From NCBI GenBank assembly GCA_001465025.1, contig LNDO01000110.1, positions 1 through 64,000 on the forward strand: DNA of 64,000 bases, in the 5' to 3' direction. This document shows, in pieces, positions 39,668 through 49,529 of this stretch. The DNA comes from Pseudomonas sp. Ga0074129. Its GTDB lineage: Bacteria > Pseudomonadota > Gammaproteobacteria > Pseudomonadales > Pseudomonadaceae. The stretch's first letter is position 1. Each line of letters begins with the position of its first letter. The position numbers and the translations under genes were made by a program. The notes beneath the pieces were generated by a model. The model ran no database searches. It was not told where the DNA came from and saw nothing but the letters and a program-made list of their open reading frames with translations.

Positions 39668-40531
39668 CTAAGGCTTAATCAGCATAGGTGTTGCAGGCCC
39701 TGAGAGTGAAGAGGGCAAGCGAATTTGTACAGCAACAGGTAAGTGGTCAGAGATGGAGACCGGTAATACTTCACAGCGTTCAAGAGACAGTGTCGGGCTG
39801 AGGAGGATATGGTCGAGGCAGCGCTTAGGCTGCCAACTCGGGAACGTGGCCTCGATCTGCGGTGCCCACAGACCCAGATCACGGAGCGGCGAATGCTCCA
39901 GCAAATCGCTGGCATGGGTGTTCATGTCGCCCATCAACACGCGATGCCGATAGTCGCTGAGTAATTCGCGGATGTAGGCCAACTGGCGAGTGCGAGTTCG
40001 CGCACCCAACGCCAGGTGCATCATCACCACAGCAATCGCATCGGGGCCCTCGCCAAGACGCAACAACATTGCACCACGCCCGGGCGGGCCAGGCAGAGGA
40101 TGGTCTTCCAGCAAGCTGGGGCGATAGCGGCTGAGCACACCATTACTGTGCTGGGCGAGATGCCCCATGTTGCGATTGAGTTGTTGATACCAGTAAGGGA
40201 AGGCTCCCAGGTGCGCCAGGTGCTCGACCTGATTGAGGTAACCCGAGCGCAGGCTGCCTCCATCAACTTCCTGCAAGGCCACCAGATCAAAATCGCCAAG
40301 CAGATCGCCAATGCGCTGCAAATTGCCATTGCGGCCGGCATGCGGCAGCAGGTGTTGCCAGCTACGCGTCAGGTAATGGTGATAGCGCTGGGTACTGATA
40401 CCGACCTGAATATTGAAACTCAGCAGGCGCAGGCTGCCATTTGCTGGCAAGCCGTGCTGCGCATCACAACGTGGATTGACCTGCGGGTCACACAGGTCAA
40501 TTCCTCGTTTAGCGGGCCAACGCCTGAGCAT
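39668..40531 (-). CDS. Endonuclease/exonuclease/phosphatase (EEP) family protein
   Basis: A 287-residue protein of the Mg2+-dependent EEP fold: [22 protein letters not shown] (metal-binding Glu), NSNG-like loop, [10 protein letters not shown] (Asp/Asn pair) and the terminal SISDHLPV (Asp-His). All catalytic motifs are present. The substrate may be a nucleic acid or a phospholipid/inositol phosphate. It lies 24 bases downstream of dsbA on the same strand. The start is less certain because no strong ribosome binding site is seen. Confidence 0.85.
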   Translation of the reverse strand: MLRRWPAKRGIDLCDPQVNPRCDAQHGLPANGSLRLLSFNIQVGISTQRYHHYLTRSWQHLLPHAGRNGNLQRIGDLLGDFDLVALQEVDGGSLRSGYLNQVEHLAHLGAFPYWYQQLNRNMGHLAQHSNGVLSRYRPSLLEDHPLPGPPGRGAMLLRLGEGPDAIAVVMMHLALGARTRTRQLAYIRELLSDYRHRVLMGDMNTHASDLLEHSPLRDLGLWAPQIEATFPSWQPKRCLDHILLSPTLSLERCEVLPVSISDHLPVAVQIRLPSSLSGPATPMLIKP

Positions 40532-40555
40532 GGGCGTGCGTCCCGTTTCGCCCGC

Positions 40556-41185
40556 TTACTGCGCGGCGCGCTCTTTGGCGATCAGGTGATCGGCCACTTG
40601 CAGCGCTTGTTGCGCACCACCGGAGCTGCTGATGTCGAAACGGTACTTGCCGCCGACGATCATCACCGGCACACCGGTGATCTGGTAGGCCATGGCGAGC
40701 TTCTTGGCTTTTTCCAGCTGGCTCTTCACGCCGAAGGAGTTATAGGTTTTCAGGAAGGCAGCTTTGTCGATGCCCTCAACAGCCAGGAAGTCGGCCATTT
40801 CTTCGGGCGTGGCCAATTTCTTGCCCTGCACGTGGATGGCATCAAACACGGCGGCGTGAACCTTGTGCTCCGCTTTCATCGCCTCAAGGGTCACAAAGAG
40901 CTGGCCGTGAACGTTCCACATGCCGCCAAACATGGCCGGAATACGCACAAAATTGACGTCTTCAGGCAGCTTGTCCACCCACGGATTAAGGGTGTTCTCA
41001 AACTGGTAGCAATGACCGCAGCCGTACCAGAACAACTCAACCACTTCAATTTTGCCGGGCTTGGAAACAGGCACTGGGTTATTCAGCTCAACATACTGTT
41101 TGCCGGCTTCAATCGGCTCGGCGTGAGCACTCAGGCCAAACAGACTGGCGGTGACAAGAGTGGCGCTGAGGATCAGGTTACGCAT
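40556..41185 (-). CDS. dsbA: Thiol:disulfide interchange protein DsbA
   Basis: A 209-residue periplasmic oxidoreductase that forms disulfide bonds in exported proteins. The signal peptide ends at SAHA (about residue 22). The thioredoxin-fold active site is CGHC in YGCGHCYQFE, and TGVPVMIVGG gives the cis-Pro loop. Length is typical. GGAG lies upstream of the ATG. It follows the cytochrome c4 gene after a terminator. Confidence 0.95.
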   Translation of the reverse strand: MRNLILSATLVTASLFGLSAHAEPIEAGKQYVELNNPVPVSKPGKIEVVELFWYGCGHCYQFENTLNPWVDKLPEDVNFVRIPAMFGGMWNVHGQLFVTLEAMKAEHKVHAAVFDAIHVQGKKLATPEEMADFLAVEGIDKAAFLKTYNSFGVKSQLEKAKKLAMAYQITGVPVMIVGGKYRFDISSSGGAQQALQVADHLIAKERAAQ

Positions 41186-41303
41186 GCATTACTCCTTGGC
41201 TATGGATGGCGCGTGAAAGCGAACGGCGGTTCGACCCGCGAGGCTAACAGTGGTTCCACTGATTGTAGAGATTGTCGCTGTCGTGCTGCGATGCAAACAA
41301 TAA

Positions 41304-41334
41304 AAAAGGGGCGGCATCAGCCACCCCTTTTGTT
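41304..41334 (-). terminator. Terminator after cytochrome c4
   Basis: On the minus strand AAAAGGGGTGGC-TGAT-GCCGCCCCTTTT forms a long stem followed by TTTTTTATTG. It separates the cytochrome c4/c5 genes from dsbA. Confidence 0.85.
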
Positions 41335-41356
41335 TACAGCATGTCGCAAGCCTGGA

Positions 41357-41962
41357 TCAGTGCAGACCCTGGATGTAGCTGGACAGCGCTTCGATGTCCT
41401 TGTTGCTCAGCTTGGCCGCGATGGCGCGCATGATCATGCTTTCGCCGTCATTGGTGCGGTTGCCTTCGCGGAAGTCTGTCAGCTGTTTGGCGACGTAAGT
41501 AGCGTGCTGGCCAGCCAGTTTCGGGAAACCAGCCGCTGCAAGGCCGCTGCCATCCGGGGCGTGACAGCCGATGCAAGCTGGCATGCCTTCATCCAGCTTG
41601 CCGCCGCGGAACAGTGCCTGTCCTGCCTCAACCAGTTTCGGGTCAGCTGCGCCAACACTCATTTGCTGGCTGGCATAGAACGCGGCGATATCCGCCATAT
41701 CCTGATCACTCAGGTTATCCAGCAAACCGGTCATCTCAACAATTGGCCGTGCACCGGACTTGATGTCCTTTAGCTGTTTGAGCAAGTACCGCTCGCCTTG
41801 CCCGGCCAGTTTCGGGAAGTTCGGTGCAGCACTGTTGCCATCGGCAGCATGGCAGGCACCACACATAACAACCTTACCCTGACCGGCTTCAGCATTGCCT
41901 GCGGCATGTGCAAAACCGGTAATGCCCAGGGTCAACAGCAGACTCACGAGTACTTTGTTCAT
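41357..41962 (-). CDS. cc4: Dihaem cytochrome c4
   Basis: A 201-residue periplasmic electron carrier with a signal peptide (cleavage near AHA, about residue 20) and two class I haem domains: CGACH (about residue 35) and CIGCH (about 130), each with a downstream Met ligand. Cytochrome c4 passes electrons from the bc1 complex to terminal oxidases. It is downstream of a cytochrome c5-type gene, in the conserved Pseudomonas order. Confidence 0.93.
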   Translation of the reverse strand: MNKVLVSLLLTLGITGFAHAAGNAEAGQGKVVMCGACHAADGNSAAPNFPKLAGQGERYLLKQLKDIKSGARPIVEMTGLLDNLSDQDMADIAAFYASQQMSVGAADPKLVEAGQALFRGGKLDEGMPACIGCHAPDGSGLAAAGFPKLAGQHATYVAKQLTDFREGNRTNDGESMIMRAIAAKLSNKDIEALSSYIQGLH

Positions 41963-42008
41963 CAGCTAATCCAATTTACGGCTAAGAGAAAGAGTTTATA
42001 AGCCGGGC

Positions 42009-42311
42009 TTACTCGGTCATCAACTTAATGACCGCTTTGTAATCCTCGGCTGTACAGTCCATGCACAGTCCACGCGGTGGCATGGCCCCCAAACCATTGG
42101 TCACGCTCTGCACCAAAGCATCAGTGCCTTTGGCCAGACGCGGTTCCCACGCGGCTTTATCGCCACGCTTTGGCGAGGTTGGGATTTGCCCATTATGGCA
42201 AACACCGCAAGAACGGGCGTACACCGCTTCAGGGTCTTGGGCCGCATGAGCACCCACATGAGCACCCATGGTAACCAGCATGGCAGCAGCTACAGTCAGC
42301 AATTTTTTCAT
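42009..42311 (-). CDS. Cytochrome c5-family protein
   Basis: A 100-residue periplasmic monohaem cytochrome: signal peptide ending at AHA (about residue 23), haem site CGVCH, and GLGAMPPRGLCMDCTAEDY with the Met ligand and the c5-type Cys pair. It is probably co-transcribed with cc4 and works in the same electron-transfer chain. GGAGG-like sequence precedes the start. It is divergent from engB. Confidence 0.92.
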   Translation of the reverse strand: MKKLLTVAAAMLVTMGAHVGAHAAQDPEAVYARSCGVCHNGQIPTSPKRGDKAAWEPRLAKGTDALVQSVTNGLGAMPPRGLCMDCTAEDYKAVIKLMTE

Positions 42312-42558
42312 CAGATCAACCTCATCAGGAGGGGAACGTACTGCTTTCTATGGGCAGATGATCTAAATCGTTCCCGTGAACACTTGTCCAACGGTTGGGA
42401 GAAAGCGCACACAAAATCTGCGTCATTATATACTGGCAACATTGAAACGGAAACGACGCTGCTTGCTAGGCTACACCAGCAAAGGCAGGCTGCGCGCAAA
42501 TGTCGCAAGGGCATCGCGCCTGTAACGCCTCTTCACGCTCGCCCTCACGGAAATCCAG

Positions 42559-43212
42559 ATGCAAGCCAAGAACCCCATTATCGGTCTGTGCCAACAGGCC
42601 AGCTTTCTTATCAGCGCGGCCAAGGTCGATCAGTGTCCGGAGGATTTTGGTCATGAAGTGGCCTTTGCCGGGCGTTCCAACGCCGGTAAATCCAGCGCCC
42701 TTAATACCCTAACCCACGCTAGCCTAGCGCGCACGTCAAAGACACCTGGGCGCACCCAGTTGCTGAACTTTTTCAAACTGGATGAAGAGCGCCGTTTGGT
42801 TGACCTACCAGGCTATGGCTACGCCAAGGTGCCCATCCCACTGAAACTGCACTGGCAAAAACACCTGGAAGCTTACCTGGGCAGCCGGGAAAGCCTGCGC
42901 GGGCTGATGCTGATGATGGATATCCGCAAGCCTCTGACCGAGTTCGACATCCTCATGCTGGATTGGTCAGTGGCCAGCGAAATGCCCATGCATATCCTCC
43001 TGACCAAAGCCGACAAGTTGGCGTTCGGCGCAGCCAAAAATGCGCTGCTCAAGGTGCAACAGGACATTCGCCAGCGCTGGGGCGACCGCGTCAGCATCCA
43101 GTTATTCTCCGCCCCCAAACGTATGGGCATCGAAGACGCGCAGGCTGTGCTGGCCGAATGGCTGCAATTGGGTGAATTTGCGCTGCCAGATGACGAAGAA
43201 AGCGAAGCCTGA
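42559..43212 (+). CDS. engB: Ribosome biogenesis GTPase EngB (YihA/YsxC)
   Basis: A 217-residue GTPase needed for assembly of the large ribosomal subunit. Motifs: G1 [10 protein letters not shown]2/G3 [14 protein letters not shown] and DLPGYGYA, G4 TKADKL and G5 near FSAPKR. Length is typical. It begins [16 protein letters not shown]. Facing it across the ErsA locus is polA, the conserved engB-polA arrangement. Confidence 0.95.
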   Translation: MQAKNPIIGLCQQASFLISAAKVDQCPEDFGHEVAFAGRSNAGKSSALNTLTHASLARTSKTPGRTQLLNFFKLDEERRLVDLPGYGYAKVPIPLKLHWQKHLEAYLGSRESLRGLMLMMDIRKPLTEFDILMLDWSVASEMPMHILLTKADKLAFGAAKNALLKVQQDIRQRWGDRVSIQLFSAPKRMGIEDAQAVLAEWLQLGEFALPDDEESEA

Positions 43213-43315
43213 TTCATGTTGCGTGCGCACAAGAGGCTGACGCCATGTCCGGTGAGCGGGTGCTTCGCCGGACGGTAATAGCCAACTGAACAGAGCGCGG
43301 GAGAGGATGGTCGGG

Positions 43316-43340
43316 CAAAAATGACCGGGAATCATTTTTG
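43316..43340. terminator. AT-rich hairpin downstream of engB
   Basis: CAAAAATGA-CCGGGAA-TCATTTTTG is a perfect 9-base inverted repeat ending in a T-rich arm, about 100 bases after engB. It could end engB transcription; it has no separate T-run, so the call is tentative. Confidence 0.4.
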
Positions 43341-43388
43341 ACGTCGCGCAGCGACGGCCCGCAGGGTGGCAGCCAATGAATGCTAGGC

Positions 43389-43516
43389 AAAAAAAACCCC
43401 AAACTTCTTATGGGGGAGGGAAGTTCGGGGTTTAACGTCTGAACTGCTAGGGGGAGTTCAGAATCTGCCAACACTTAACACAACTAGGAGCAATGAAGGG
43501 CTGTCTAGGCCGTTCA
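43389..43516 (-). ncRNA. ersA: ErsA small regulatory RNA (Spot 42 position)
   Basis: The engB-polA gap is where Pseudomonas encodes ErsA. On the minus strand there is an AlgU-type promoter, a start expected near 43515, a hairpin at 43439-43461 (CTGAACT/AGTTCAG) with a C-rich loop (CCCCCTAGC), and a strong terminator whose stem CCCCGAACTTC/GAAGTTTGGGG ends in eight T's (43396-43389). The about 127-base length agrees with the roughly 130-base ErsA of P. aeruginosa. ErsA is an Hfq-linked RNA of the envelope-stress network that targets algC and others through C-rich seeds. The identity rests on position, promoter and structure. Confidence 0.8.
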
Positions 43517-43521
43517 TAAGC

Positions 43522-43549
43522 TCTGACTGGTCGGTCTGGCAGAAAGTTC
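43522..43549 (-). promoter_or_regulatory. AlgU (sigma22) promoter of ErsA
   Basis: On the minus strand GAACTT (43549-43544), a 17-base spacer and TCAGA (43526-43522) match the AlgU/RpoE consensus. It points into the ErsA terminator. Confidence 0.75.
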
Positions 43550-43641
43550 AAAAAGCGCTTTGAATCGATTGGCTATAAAAACCATATAGCTAATGCCATA
43601 AAGTCACAGCGCCCGTTTTAGCAGGCGCTGAATTATGGATA

Positions 43642-46491
43642 TCAGTGCGCTTCATCCCAGTTGTCACCCACACCCACTTCGACCAAGAGCGGCACATCCA
43701 GCGCGGCGGCGTTGCCCATCAGCGGCTTGATCTGCTCGGTGACTTGCTCCACCAACTCTTCGCGCACCTCCAGCACCAGTTCATCGTGCACCTGCAGGAT
43801 GACCCTCGCATCCAGGCCCGACTCACTCAACCAGTTGTCTACCGTCACCATGGCGCGCTTGATGATGTCCGCTGCCGTGCCTTGCATCGGTGCGTTGATC
43901 GCGGTGCGCTCGGCCCCTTTGCGCAACGCCGGGTTCTTCGCGTGGATATCCGGCAGGTACAGGCGACGGCCGAACAGGGTTTCGACATAGCCTTGCTCGG
44001 ACGCCTGCTCGCGAGTGCGCTCCATGTAAGCCAGTACGCCGGGATAGCGGTGGAAATACACGTCGATATAGGCCTGCGCTTGCTTGCGATCACAACCAAT
44101 TTGCTTGGCCAGGCCGAAGGCGCTCATGCCGTAAATCAAACCGAAGTTGATCGCCTTGGCGCTGCGGCGTTGATCGGTGGTGACAGCCTCCAGCGGCACG
44201 CCGAATACTTCAGCCGCGGTGGCTTTGTGCACGTCACGGCCATGGCGGAAGGCATCCAGCAAGCCTTCATCCTGAGCCAGATGCGCCATGATGCGCAGCT
44301 CGATTTGCGAGTAGTCCGCCGCCAACAGCTTGTAGCCCTTGGGCGCGACAAACGCCTGGCGAATACGCCGACCTTCGGCGGTGCGAATTGGGATGTTTTG
44401 CAGGTTCGGGTCGGAGGATGACAAACGCCCGGTGGCGGTAACCGCCTGGTGGTAGCTGGTGTGAATGCGCCCGGTACGTGGGTTGATCTGCTCCGGCAAA
44501 CGGTCGGTATAGGTGCTTTTCAGTTTGCTTAAGCTGCGGTACTGCATCAGCACTTTAGGCAGTTCAAAATCTTGTTCAGCCAATTCGGCCAGCACCGCTT
44601 CAGCCGTGGAGGCCTGACCCTTGGCGGTTTTGCTGATCACCGGCAAACCGAGCTTCTCGTAGAGAATCACCCCAAGCTGTTTGGGCGAAGCCAAGTTGAA
44701 TTCTTCCCCGGCGATCTCAAACGCCTGACGCTCCAGCGCCACCAGCTTTTCGCCCAACTCATTACTTTGCAGGCCCAGCAGCTTGGCATCCACCAGCGCA
44801 CCTTGGCGCTCGATACGCGCCAGCACCGGCACCAGCGGTATTTCGATTTCTTGCAGCACCTTGGCCAGGCTCGGTTCTGCCGAGAGCTTGGCCCACAGGT
44901 GTTGATGCAAACGCAGGGTCACGTCGGCATCTTCGGCGGCATAAGGCGCTGCCTGTGCCAGATCAATCTGGTCAAAGGTCAGCTGCTTGGCGCCCTTACC
45001 GGCGATGTCTTCGAAACGGATGTTGCTGTGATCGAGATACTTGAGCGCCAGGCTGTCCATGTCGTGACGGGTGGCGGTGGAGTCCAGCACGTAGGATTCG
45101 AGCATGGTGTCGAACATTACGCCCTGCACGTGGATCGGCGTTGAGGCATTGGCGAGGATGTTGATGTCGTACTTGGCGTGCTGACCGACCTTGGCCTTGT
45201 GCGGATCTTCCAAAATCGGCTTGAGCGCCTTAAGCACCGCATCACGGTCCAGCTGCGTCGGCACGCCCATATAAGAATGCGCGACCGGGATATACGCTGC
45301 TTCGCCAGCCTTAACCGCAAAGGACAGGCCGACCAATTGCGCCTTTTGTGCATCCAGGCCGGTGGTTTCGGTGTCGAAGGCGATCAGCTCGGCGTTGCGC
45401 AGCTTCTCCAGCCAAACCTCGAACTGCGCCTGCTCCAGAATGCACTGGTAATCACCCAATGCTGCCACTGCGGGCAACTCGCCAACCGCCGCATCAGCGG
45501 TTGGCGCCTCAGCAACGGCTGGAGCTGGCACGACTGTAGGGGCGGCACTGGGGGCGAGGACAAACAGGTCATCGGCAGGCGCTGCGACCGGTGCCTTGAC
45601 CGCCGGGGCCGGATTGCTGCGCAGCAGTTCATCACGCCAGGTTTTGAATTCCAACTCGACGTAAAGCTCCAACAGCGCCGGCACATCCATAGCGCTCGGG
45701 TGCAGCGACTCGATGGCGATATTCAGCGGCACATCCAGTTTGATGGTGGCCAGCTGATAAGACAGGTAAGCCATGTCCTTATGCTCGATGAGTTTGGCCG
45801 GCAAGTTCTTGGCTCCACGAATCGGCAGCTCCGGCACTTTTTCGAGGTTGGCGTACAACACATCGAGGCCGCCACCGATACCGACCAGCAAGCCCAGCGC
45901 GGTTTTTTCACCCACACCCGGCACACCGGGAATGTTGTCGACCTTGTCGCCCATCAGCGCCAAGTAGTCGATGATCAGCTCAGGACCGACACCGAATTTC
46001 GCTTTTACGCCATCGATGTCGTAGACGCTTCCGGTCATGGTATTGACCAGCGTAACGTGCGGGCAAACCAGCTGAGCCATGTCCTTGTCGCCGGTGGAGA
46101 TGACCACGTCGCGGCCTTCAGCGGCGCATTGGCGGGCCAGGGTGCCGATCACGTCATCGGCTTCGACGCCTTCGACACACAGCAACGGATAACCCATCGC
46201 CCGTACGCTTGCATGCAGCGGCTCGACCTGTACACGTAGTTCATCGGGCATCGACGGGCGATTGGCTTTGTAATCGGCAAACAGTTCGTCGCGAAAGGTC
46301 CCGCCTTTGGCATCGAACACCACGGCAAACGGGCTTTTCGGGTACTGCTTGCGCAGGCTCTTGAGCATGTTCAGCACACCCTTGACCGCGCCGGTTGGCA
46401 GGCCTTTGGAGGTGGTCAACGGCGGCAGGGCGTGGAAGGCGCGGTACAGGTAAGACGAACCGTCAACCAGAACGAGAGGGGCTTGACTCAT
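43642..46491 (-). CDS. polA: DNA polymerase I
   Basis: A 949-residue polymerase for repair and Okazaki-fragment processing. Three domains: 5'-3' exonuclease (about 1-290, [15 protein letters not shown]), 3'-5' exonuclease (about 370-560, with FDTETTGLD intact, so proofreading is expected) and polymerase (about 570-949, [30 protein letters not shown] and [10 protein letters not shown]). An Ala/Pro/Val-rich linker lies near 315-370. The start [11 protein letters not shown] at 46491 is chosen over an upstream extension. Confidence 0.96.
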   Translation of the reverse strand: MSQAPLVLVDGSSYLYRAFHALPPLTTSKGLPTGAVKGVLNMLKSLRKQYPKSPFAVVFDAKGGTFRDELFADYKANRPSMPDELRVQVEPLHASVRAMGYPLLCVEGVEADDVIGTLARQCAAEGRDVVISTGDKDMAQLVCPHVTLVNTMTGSVYDIDGVKAKFGVGPELIIDYLALMGDKVDNIPGVPGVGEKTALGLLVGIGGGLDVLYANLEKVPELPIRGAKNLPAKLIEHKDMAYLSYQLATIKLDVPLNIAIESLHPSAMDVPALLELYVELEFKTWRDELLRSNPAPAVKAPVAAPADDLFVLAPSAAPTVVPAPAVAEAPTADAAVGELPAVAALGDYQCILEQAQFEVWLEKLRNAELIAFDTETTGLDAQKAQLVGLSFAVKAGEAAYIPVAHSYMGVPTQLDRDAVLKALKPILEDPHKAKVGQHAKYDINILANASTPIHVQGVMFDTMLESYVLDSTATRHDMDSLALKYLDHSNIRFEDIAGKGAKQLTFDQIDLAQAAPYAAEDADVTLRLHQHLWAKLSAEPSLAKVLQEIEIPLVPVLARIERQGALVDAKLLGLQSNELGEKLVALERQAFEIAGEEFNLASPKQLGVILYEKLGLPVISKTAKGQASTAEAVLAELAEQDFELPKVLMQYRSLSKLKSTYTDRLPEQINPRTGRIHTSYHQAVTATGRLSSSDPNLQNIPIRTAEGRRIRQAFVAPKGYKLLAADYSQIELRIMAHLAQDEGLLDAFRHGRDVHKATAAEVFGVPLEAVTTDQRRSAKAINFGLIYGMSAFGLAKQIGCDRKQAQAYIDVYFHRYPGVLAYMERTREQASEQGYVETLFGRRLYLPDIHAKNPALRKGAERTAINAPMQGTAADIIKRAMVTVDNWLSESGLDARVILQVHDELVLEVREELVEQVTEQIKPLMGNAAALDVPLLVEVGVGDNWDEAH

Positions 46492-46707
46492 GAGCAGGAT
46501 CAACCTTTTCAGCGGGGGCAGCGGTAACAGGCTGTTGGAAACGTTAGCGAGGCCGGCAAGACCAGGCAAAAACAGGCGAGGACGCGGAGTTTACGTGCTG
46601 TACATGAGCATCCGAGCCTGTTTTTAACGCAGGATTGCCAACGCAGGTAGTTTCTCAACAGCCTGTTAGAATGGCTGCACCATAGCAATCAAAGGGACAA
46701 GGTTATC

Positions 46708-46992
46708 ATGCGCACACTCAATCGCCTGTTGTTGGCCACTCTGCTGGCATTCACCACCGTGGCCGCCCACGCCGAAGACCCGGTGACGGCCGATCCGGAT
46801 GTGACCATTCGCCAGGACGGCGACCGCACCATCACCGAATACCGGCAGAACGGCTTTCTCTACGCGATCAAGATCACACCGAAAAAGGGCAAGCCCTACT
46901 TCCTGGTGCGCGCCGATGGCAGTGAAGGCAACTTTATCCGCTCCGACCAGCCCGACATGCTGATTCCGCAGTGGGAAATCTTTAAGTGGTAA
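46708..46992 (+). CDS. DUF2782 periplasmic protein
   Basis: A 94-residue protein with a signal peptide (cleavage at AHA, about residue 22). The core VTIRQDGDRTITEYRQNGFLYAIKITPKKGKPYFLV and the ending PQWEIFKW match DUF2782, conserved next to polA and thrB in Pseudomonas. The function is unknown. It is 11 bases upstream of thrB and probably shares its transcript. Confidence 0.88.
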   Translation: MRTLNRLLLATLLAFTTVAAHAEDPVTADPDVTIRQDGDRTITEYRQNGFLYAIKITPKKGKPYFLVRADGSEGNFIRSDQPDMLIPQWEIFKW

Positions 46993-47003
46993 GGCGTTAA
47001 TCC

Positions 47004-47954
47004 ATGTCTGTGTTTACCCCGCTTGAGCGACCTGAGCTTGAGGCGTTTCTCGCCCCTTATGAACTGGGTCGCCTGCGCGACTTCCAGGGCATTGCGGCAG
47101 GCAGCGAGAACAGCAATTTCTTCGTCAGCCTGGAACGCGGGGAATACGTACTGACCCTGATCGAGCGGGGGCCGAGCAGCGATCTGCCGTTCTTTATCGA
47201 CCTGCTTGATGTACTGCACGGTGCGGGCCTGCCCGTGCCCTATGCCCTGCGCACAACTGCAGGCGAGGCGCTGCGCAGCCTGGCCGGAAAACCGGCGCTG
47301 CTGCAACCGCGCTTGGCCGGTAAGCACGTGCACGCCGCCAATGCGCATCATTGCCAGGAAGTCGGCGCGTTGCTGGCGCGTATTCACTTGGCTACGCGGG
47401 CGCAACCGCTGCCGCGCAAAAGTGACCGGGGATTGGACTGGATGCTGGCCGAAGGGCCGAGTCTGGCTCTGCAGCTACCCGATGAACAGCTGCCATTGCT
47501 GCGTGATGCCTTGGCCGAAATCCAGACGCTCAAGCCACGCCTGCTCGCCTTGCCACAAGCCAACCTGCATGCCGACCTGTTCCGCGATAACGTGCTGTTT
47601 GACGGCAACCACCTAGCCGGTGTGATTGATTTCTACAACGCCTGCTCGGGTCCGATGCTTTACGACTTGGCGATTGCCCTGAACGATTGGTGCTCACACG
47701 AGGATGGCAGCCTCGACCCCAAACGCGCGCAAGCGCTGCTGGGTGCCTACGCCGGGTTGCGAGCATTCACGGCGGCGGAAGCAGAATTGTGGCCCGCCAT
47801 GCTGCGCATTGCCTGTGTGCGCTTCTGGCTGTCGCGATTGATTGCCTCTCAGTCCTTTGCAGGGCAGGACGTGCTGATCCACGACCCAGACGAATTTCGG
47901 CGTCGTCTGGCGCAGCGCCAACACATCGAGCTGACGCTGCCGTTCGCGTTCTAA
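47004..47954 (+). CDS. thrB: Homoserine kinase (APH-fold ThrB)
   Basis: A 316-residue kinase that phosphorylates homoserine in threonine synthesis. It is the aminoglycoside-phosphotransferase-like form used by Pseudomonas, not the GHMP-type of E. coli. Seen: GSENSNFFVSLERGEYVLTLIE (nucleotide region), catalytic loop NLHADLFRDNVLFDG and metal site GVIDFYNACSG. Length is typical. A weak hairpin (GTGGGCTG...CAGCCCAC, about 47972-47998) lies between it and the convergent znuA. Confidence 0.93.
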   Translation: MSVFTPLERPELEAFLAPYELGRLRDFQGIAAGSENSNFFVSLERGEYVLTLIERGPSSDLPFFIDLLDVLHGAGLPVPYALRTTAGEALRSLAGKPALLQPRLAGKHVHAANAHHCQEVGALLARIHLATRAQPLPRKSDRGLDWMLAEGPSLALQLPDEQLPLLRDALAEIQTLKPRLLALPQANLHADLFRDNVLFDGNHLAGVIDFYNACSGPMLYDLAIALNDWCSHEDGSLDPKRAQALLGAYAGLRAFTAAEAELWPAMLRIACVRFWLSRLIASQSFAGQDVLIHDPDEFRRRLAQRQHIELTLPFAF

Positions 47955-48002
47955 GGTGTGGCTATGCCTAGGTGGGCTGAACGGCTGTGCAGCCCACTCG
48001 AC

Positions 48003-48986
48003 TTACAACGCCTCCAGACACCCTGCCAACTCGCCCGCTAGGTTTTCCAGCAGGGTTTCATAGCCGCTGGCTTCGGCGGCTAGGTTGCCGCCCATAGCAT
48101 CCAGCTCCGCCAGGGTGACGGGCAGGCCGGCGGTCAGGGTTTGCGCCAAGCGCGGACGGAACGGTGGCTCGCTAAACACGCAGCTAGGGCCAGCCTGTTG
48201 CAGGCGCTCGCGCATAGCGGCGACGTGCTGAGCGCCCGGCTGAACTTCACCCAGTACGCTAAAGACACCGGCATGCTTGAGGCCGTAGGCGGCCTCAAAA
48301 TAGTCGTAGGCTTCGTGGAAGACGAAGTAAGGCTTGCCGGCCAAGCCGCTCAAGCGGCTTTTCAAACGTTGATCCAGCGCATCCAGTCGCTGAGCAAAAG
48401 CCTCGGCATTGGCCTGATACCGCGCGGCATTGGCCGGATCGAGTTGCGCCAGGTCGGCAGCCATTTTGTGGGCGATCACCCGGCCATTGGCGGGCAGCAA
48501 CCACAGATGCGCGTCAAGACTGCCGGGACGATGATCGTGGTCATGCTGATCCGCAGGCTGGCCATGATCGGCGTGATCGGCGTGATCGGCGTGATCATGA
48601 TGAGCGTCGGCCTTTTCAGCGTGGCTATCGCCAAAATGCCGCAAGGTCATACCGGGCACGTCTTGCACCGCCACGTTTGGCTTGCTGCGACCTTCCAATA
48701 CACGCGGCAGGAAGCTCTCCAGATCAGGGCCGATCCAATAGAGCAGGTCGGCCTCACGCACCCGGCGCACGTCCGAGGGACGCAGCGCGTAATGATGCGG
48801 CGAGGCGCCCGGTGGCAGCAGCACCTCGGGCTGGCCAACGCCATCCTGCACGGCGGCAGCGATCAGTTGCAGCGGTTTGATGCTGGTCAGCACGCGCGGC
48901 TGAACCTGCGCCAAAGCCGGCACACTCACGGCAAAAGTAAGCAACAGCAGGCCTAAGGCCGGAAAAAGACGCAACACGGGAAGCAC
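48003..48986 (-). CDS. znuA: Zinc ABC transporter substrate-binding protein ZnuA
   Basis: A 327-residue periplasmic zinc-binding protein: signal peptide (cleavage near ALAQ, about residue 27), GASPHHYALRPSDVRRV with the first zinc His, FHEAYDYFEAAYGL and a His/Asp-rich loop at about 125-155 (runs of HADHADHADH). The loop is the feature that sets zinc-specific proteins apart from manganese ones. The start is uncertain, because the frame offers GTG codons at 48986 and 48977. It is divergent from zur and shares a candidate Zur box. Confidence 0.92.
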   Translation of the reverse strand: MLPVLRLFPALGLLLLTFAVSVPALAQVQPRVLTSIKPLQLIAAAVQDGVGQPEVLLPPGASPHHYALRPSDVRRVREADLLYWIGPDLESFLPRVLEGRSKPNVAVQDVPGMTLRHFGDSHAEKADAHHDHADHADHADHGQPADQHDHDHRPGSLDAHLWLLPANGRVIAHKMAADLAQLDPANAARYQANAEAFAQRLDALDQRLKSRLSGLAGKPYFVFHEAYDYFEAAYGLKHAGVFSVLGEVQPGAQHVAAMRERLQQAGPSCVFSEPPFRPRLAQTLTAGLPVTLAELDAMGGNLAAEASGYETLLENLAGELAGCLEAL

Positions 48987-49004
48987 TCAAACAGGAAGGA
49001 ACGG

Positions 49005-49017
49005 GTAATATAATAAC
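49005..49017. promoter_or_regulatory. Candidate Zur box between znuA and zur
   Basis: GTAATATAATAAC is an AT-rich partial palindrome (GT-AT ... AT-AC) in the 57-base divergent gap, fitting the general Zur/Fur-family box. With so short a gap, one bound dimer could repress both promoters. Confidence 0.55.
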
Positions 49018-49043
49018 GTCCCCCACCTGATTCGTCGTTGCCC

Positions 49044-49529
49044 ATGACTCAAGCACCGCTGGCTTCACGCCCCCATGACCATTCCCGCTGCGTTAGCCAT
49101 GCCCTGGCTGAGGCCGAAAGCATCTGCGCGCGCCAGGGTTTGCGCCTGACGGCACTGCGCAAGCGCGTACTGGAGCTGGTTTGGGCCAGCCATAAACCGC
49201 TCGGCGCTTACGACATTCTAGGCGTGCTGAGCGAAGAAGACGGCCGCCGCGCCGCGCCGCCAACGGTGTACCGAGCGCTAGATTTTCTTTTGGAAAACGG
49301 CCTGGTGCACCGCATTGCCTCGCTGAACGCCTTTGTCGGCTGCAGCCACCCGGAGCACGCCCACCAGGGTCAATTTCTGATTTGCCGGGGCTGCCATGCG
49401 GCCATTGAACTGGAACAACCGCTGATCAGCCAGGCCATTGTCAACGCCGCCAGCGGGGTCGGCTTTGCCGTGGAAGGGCAAACAGTGGAAGTGGTCGGCC
49501 TCTGTGCAGGCTGCCGGACACCGTCATGA
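49044..49529 (+). CDS. zur: Zinc uptake regulator Zur (Fur family)
   Basis: A 161-residue Fur-family repressor that shuts off zinc import when zinc is plentiful. The DNA-binding part (about 25-90) has [15 protein letters not shown] and [21 protein letters not shown]. Structural zinc Cys are in CRGC and CAGC, and His-rich metal sites in [10 protein letters not shown]. It is the first gene of zur-znuC-znuB; its stop overlaps the znuC ATG (ATGA). P. aeruginosa also calls it np20. Confidence 0.93.
   Translation: MTQAPLASRPHDHSRCVSHALAEAESICARQGLRLTALRKRVLELVWASHKPLGAYDILGVLSEEDGRRAAPPTVYRALDFLLENGLVHRIASLNAFVGCSHPEHAHQGQFLICRGCHAAIELEQPLISQAIVNAASGVGFAVEGQTVEVVGLCAGCRTPS

Noticed and set aside
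40016..41773. A 585-residue plus-strand frame across the EEP phosphatase, dsbA and cytochrome c4 genes
   Set aside because: It runs antisense through three well-supported genes and their terminator.
48540..48605. Short tandem repeat (GGCGTGATC units) as a possible CRISPR or regulatory repeat
   Set aside because: It lies in the znuA reading frame and encodes the His/Asp zinc loop; units are 9 bases without spacers.
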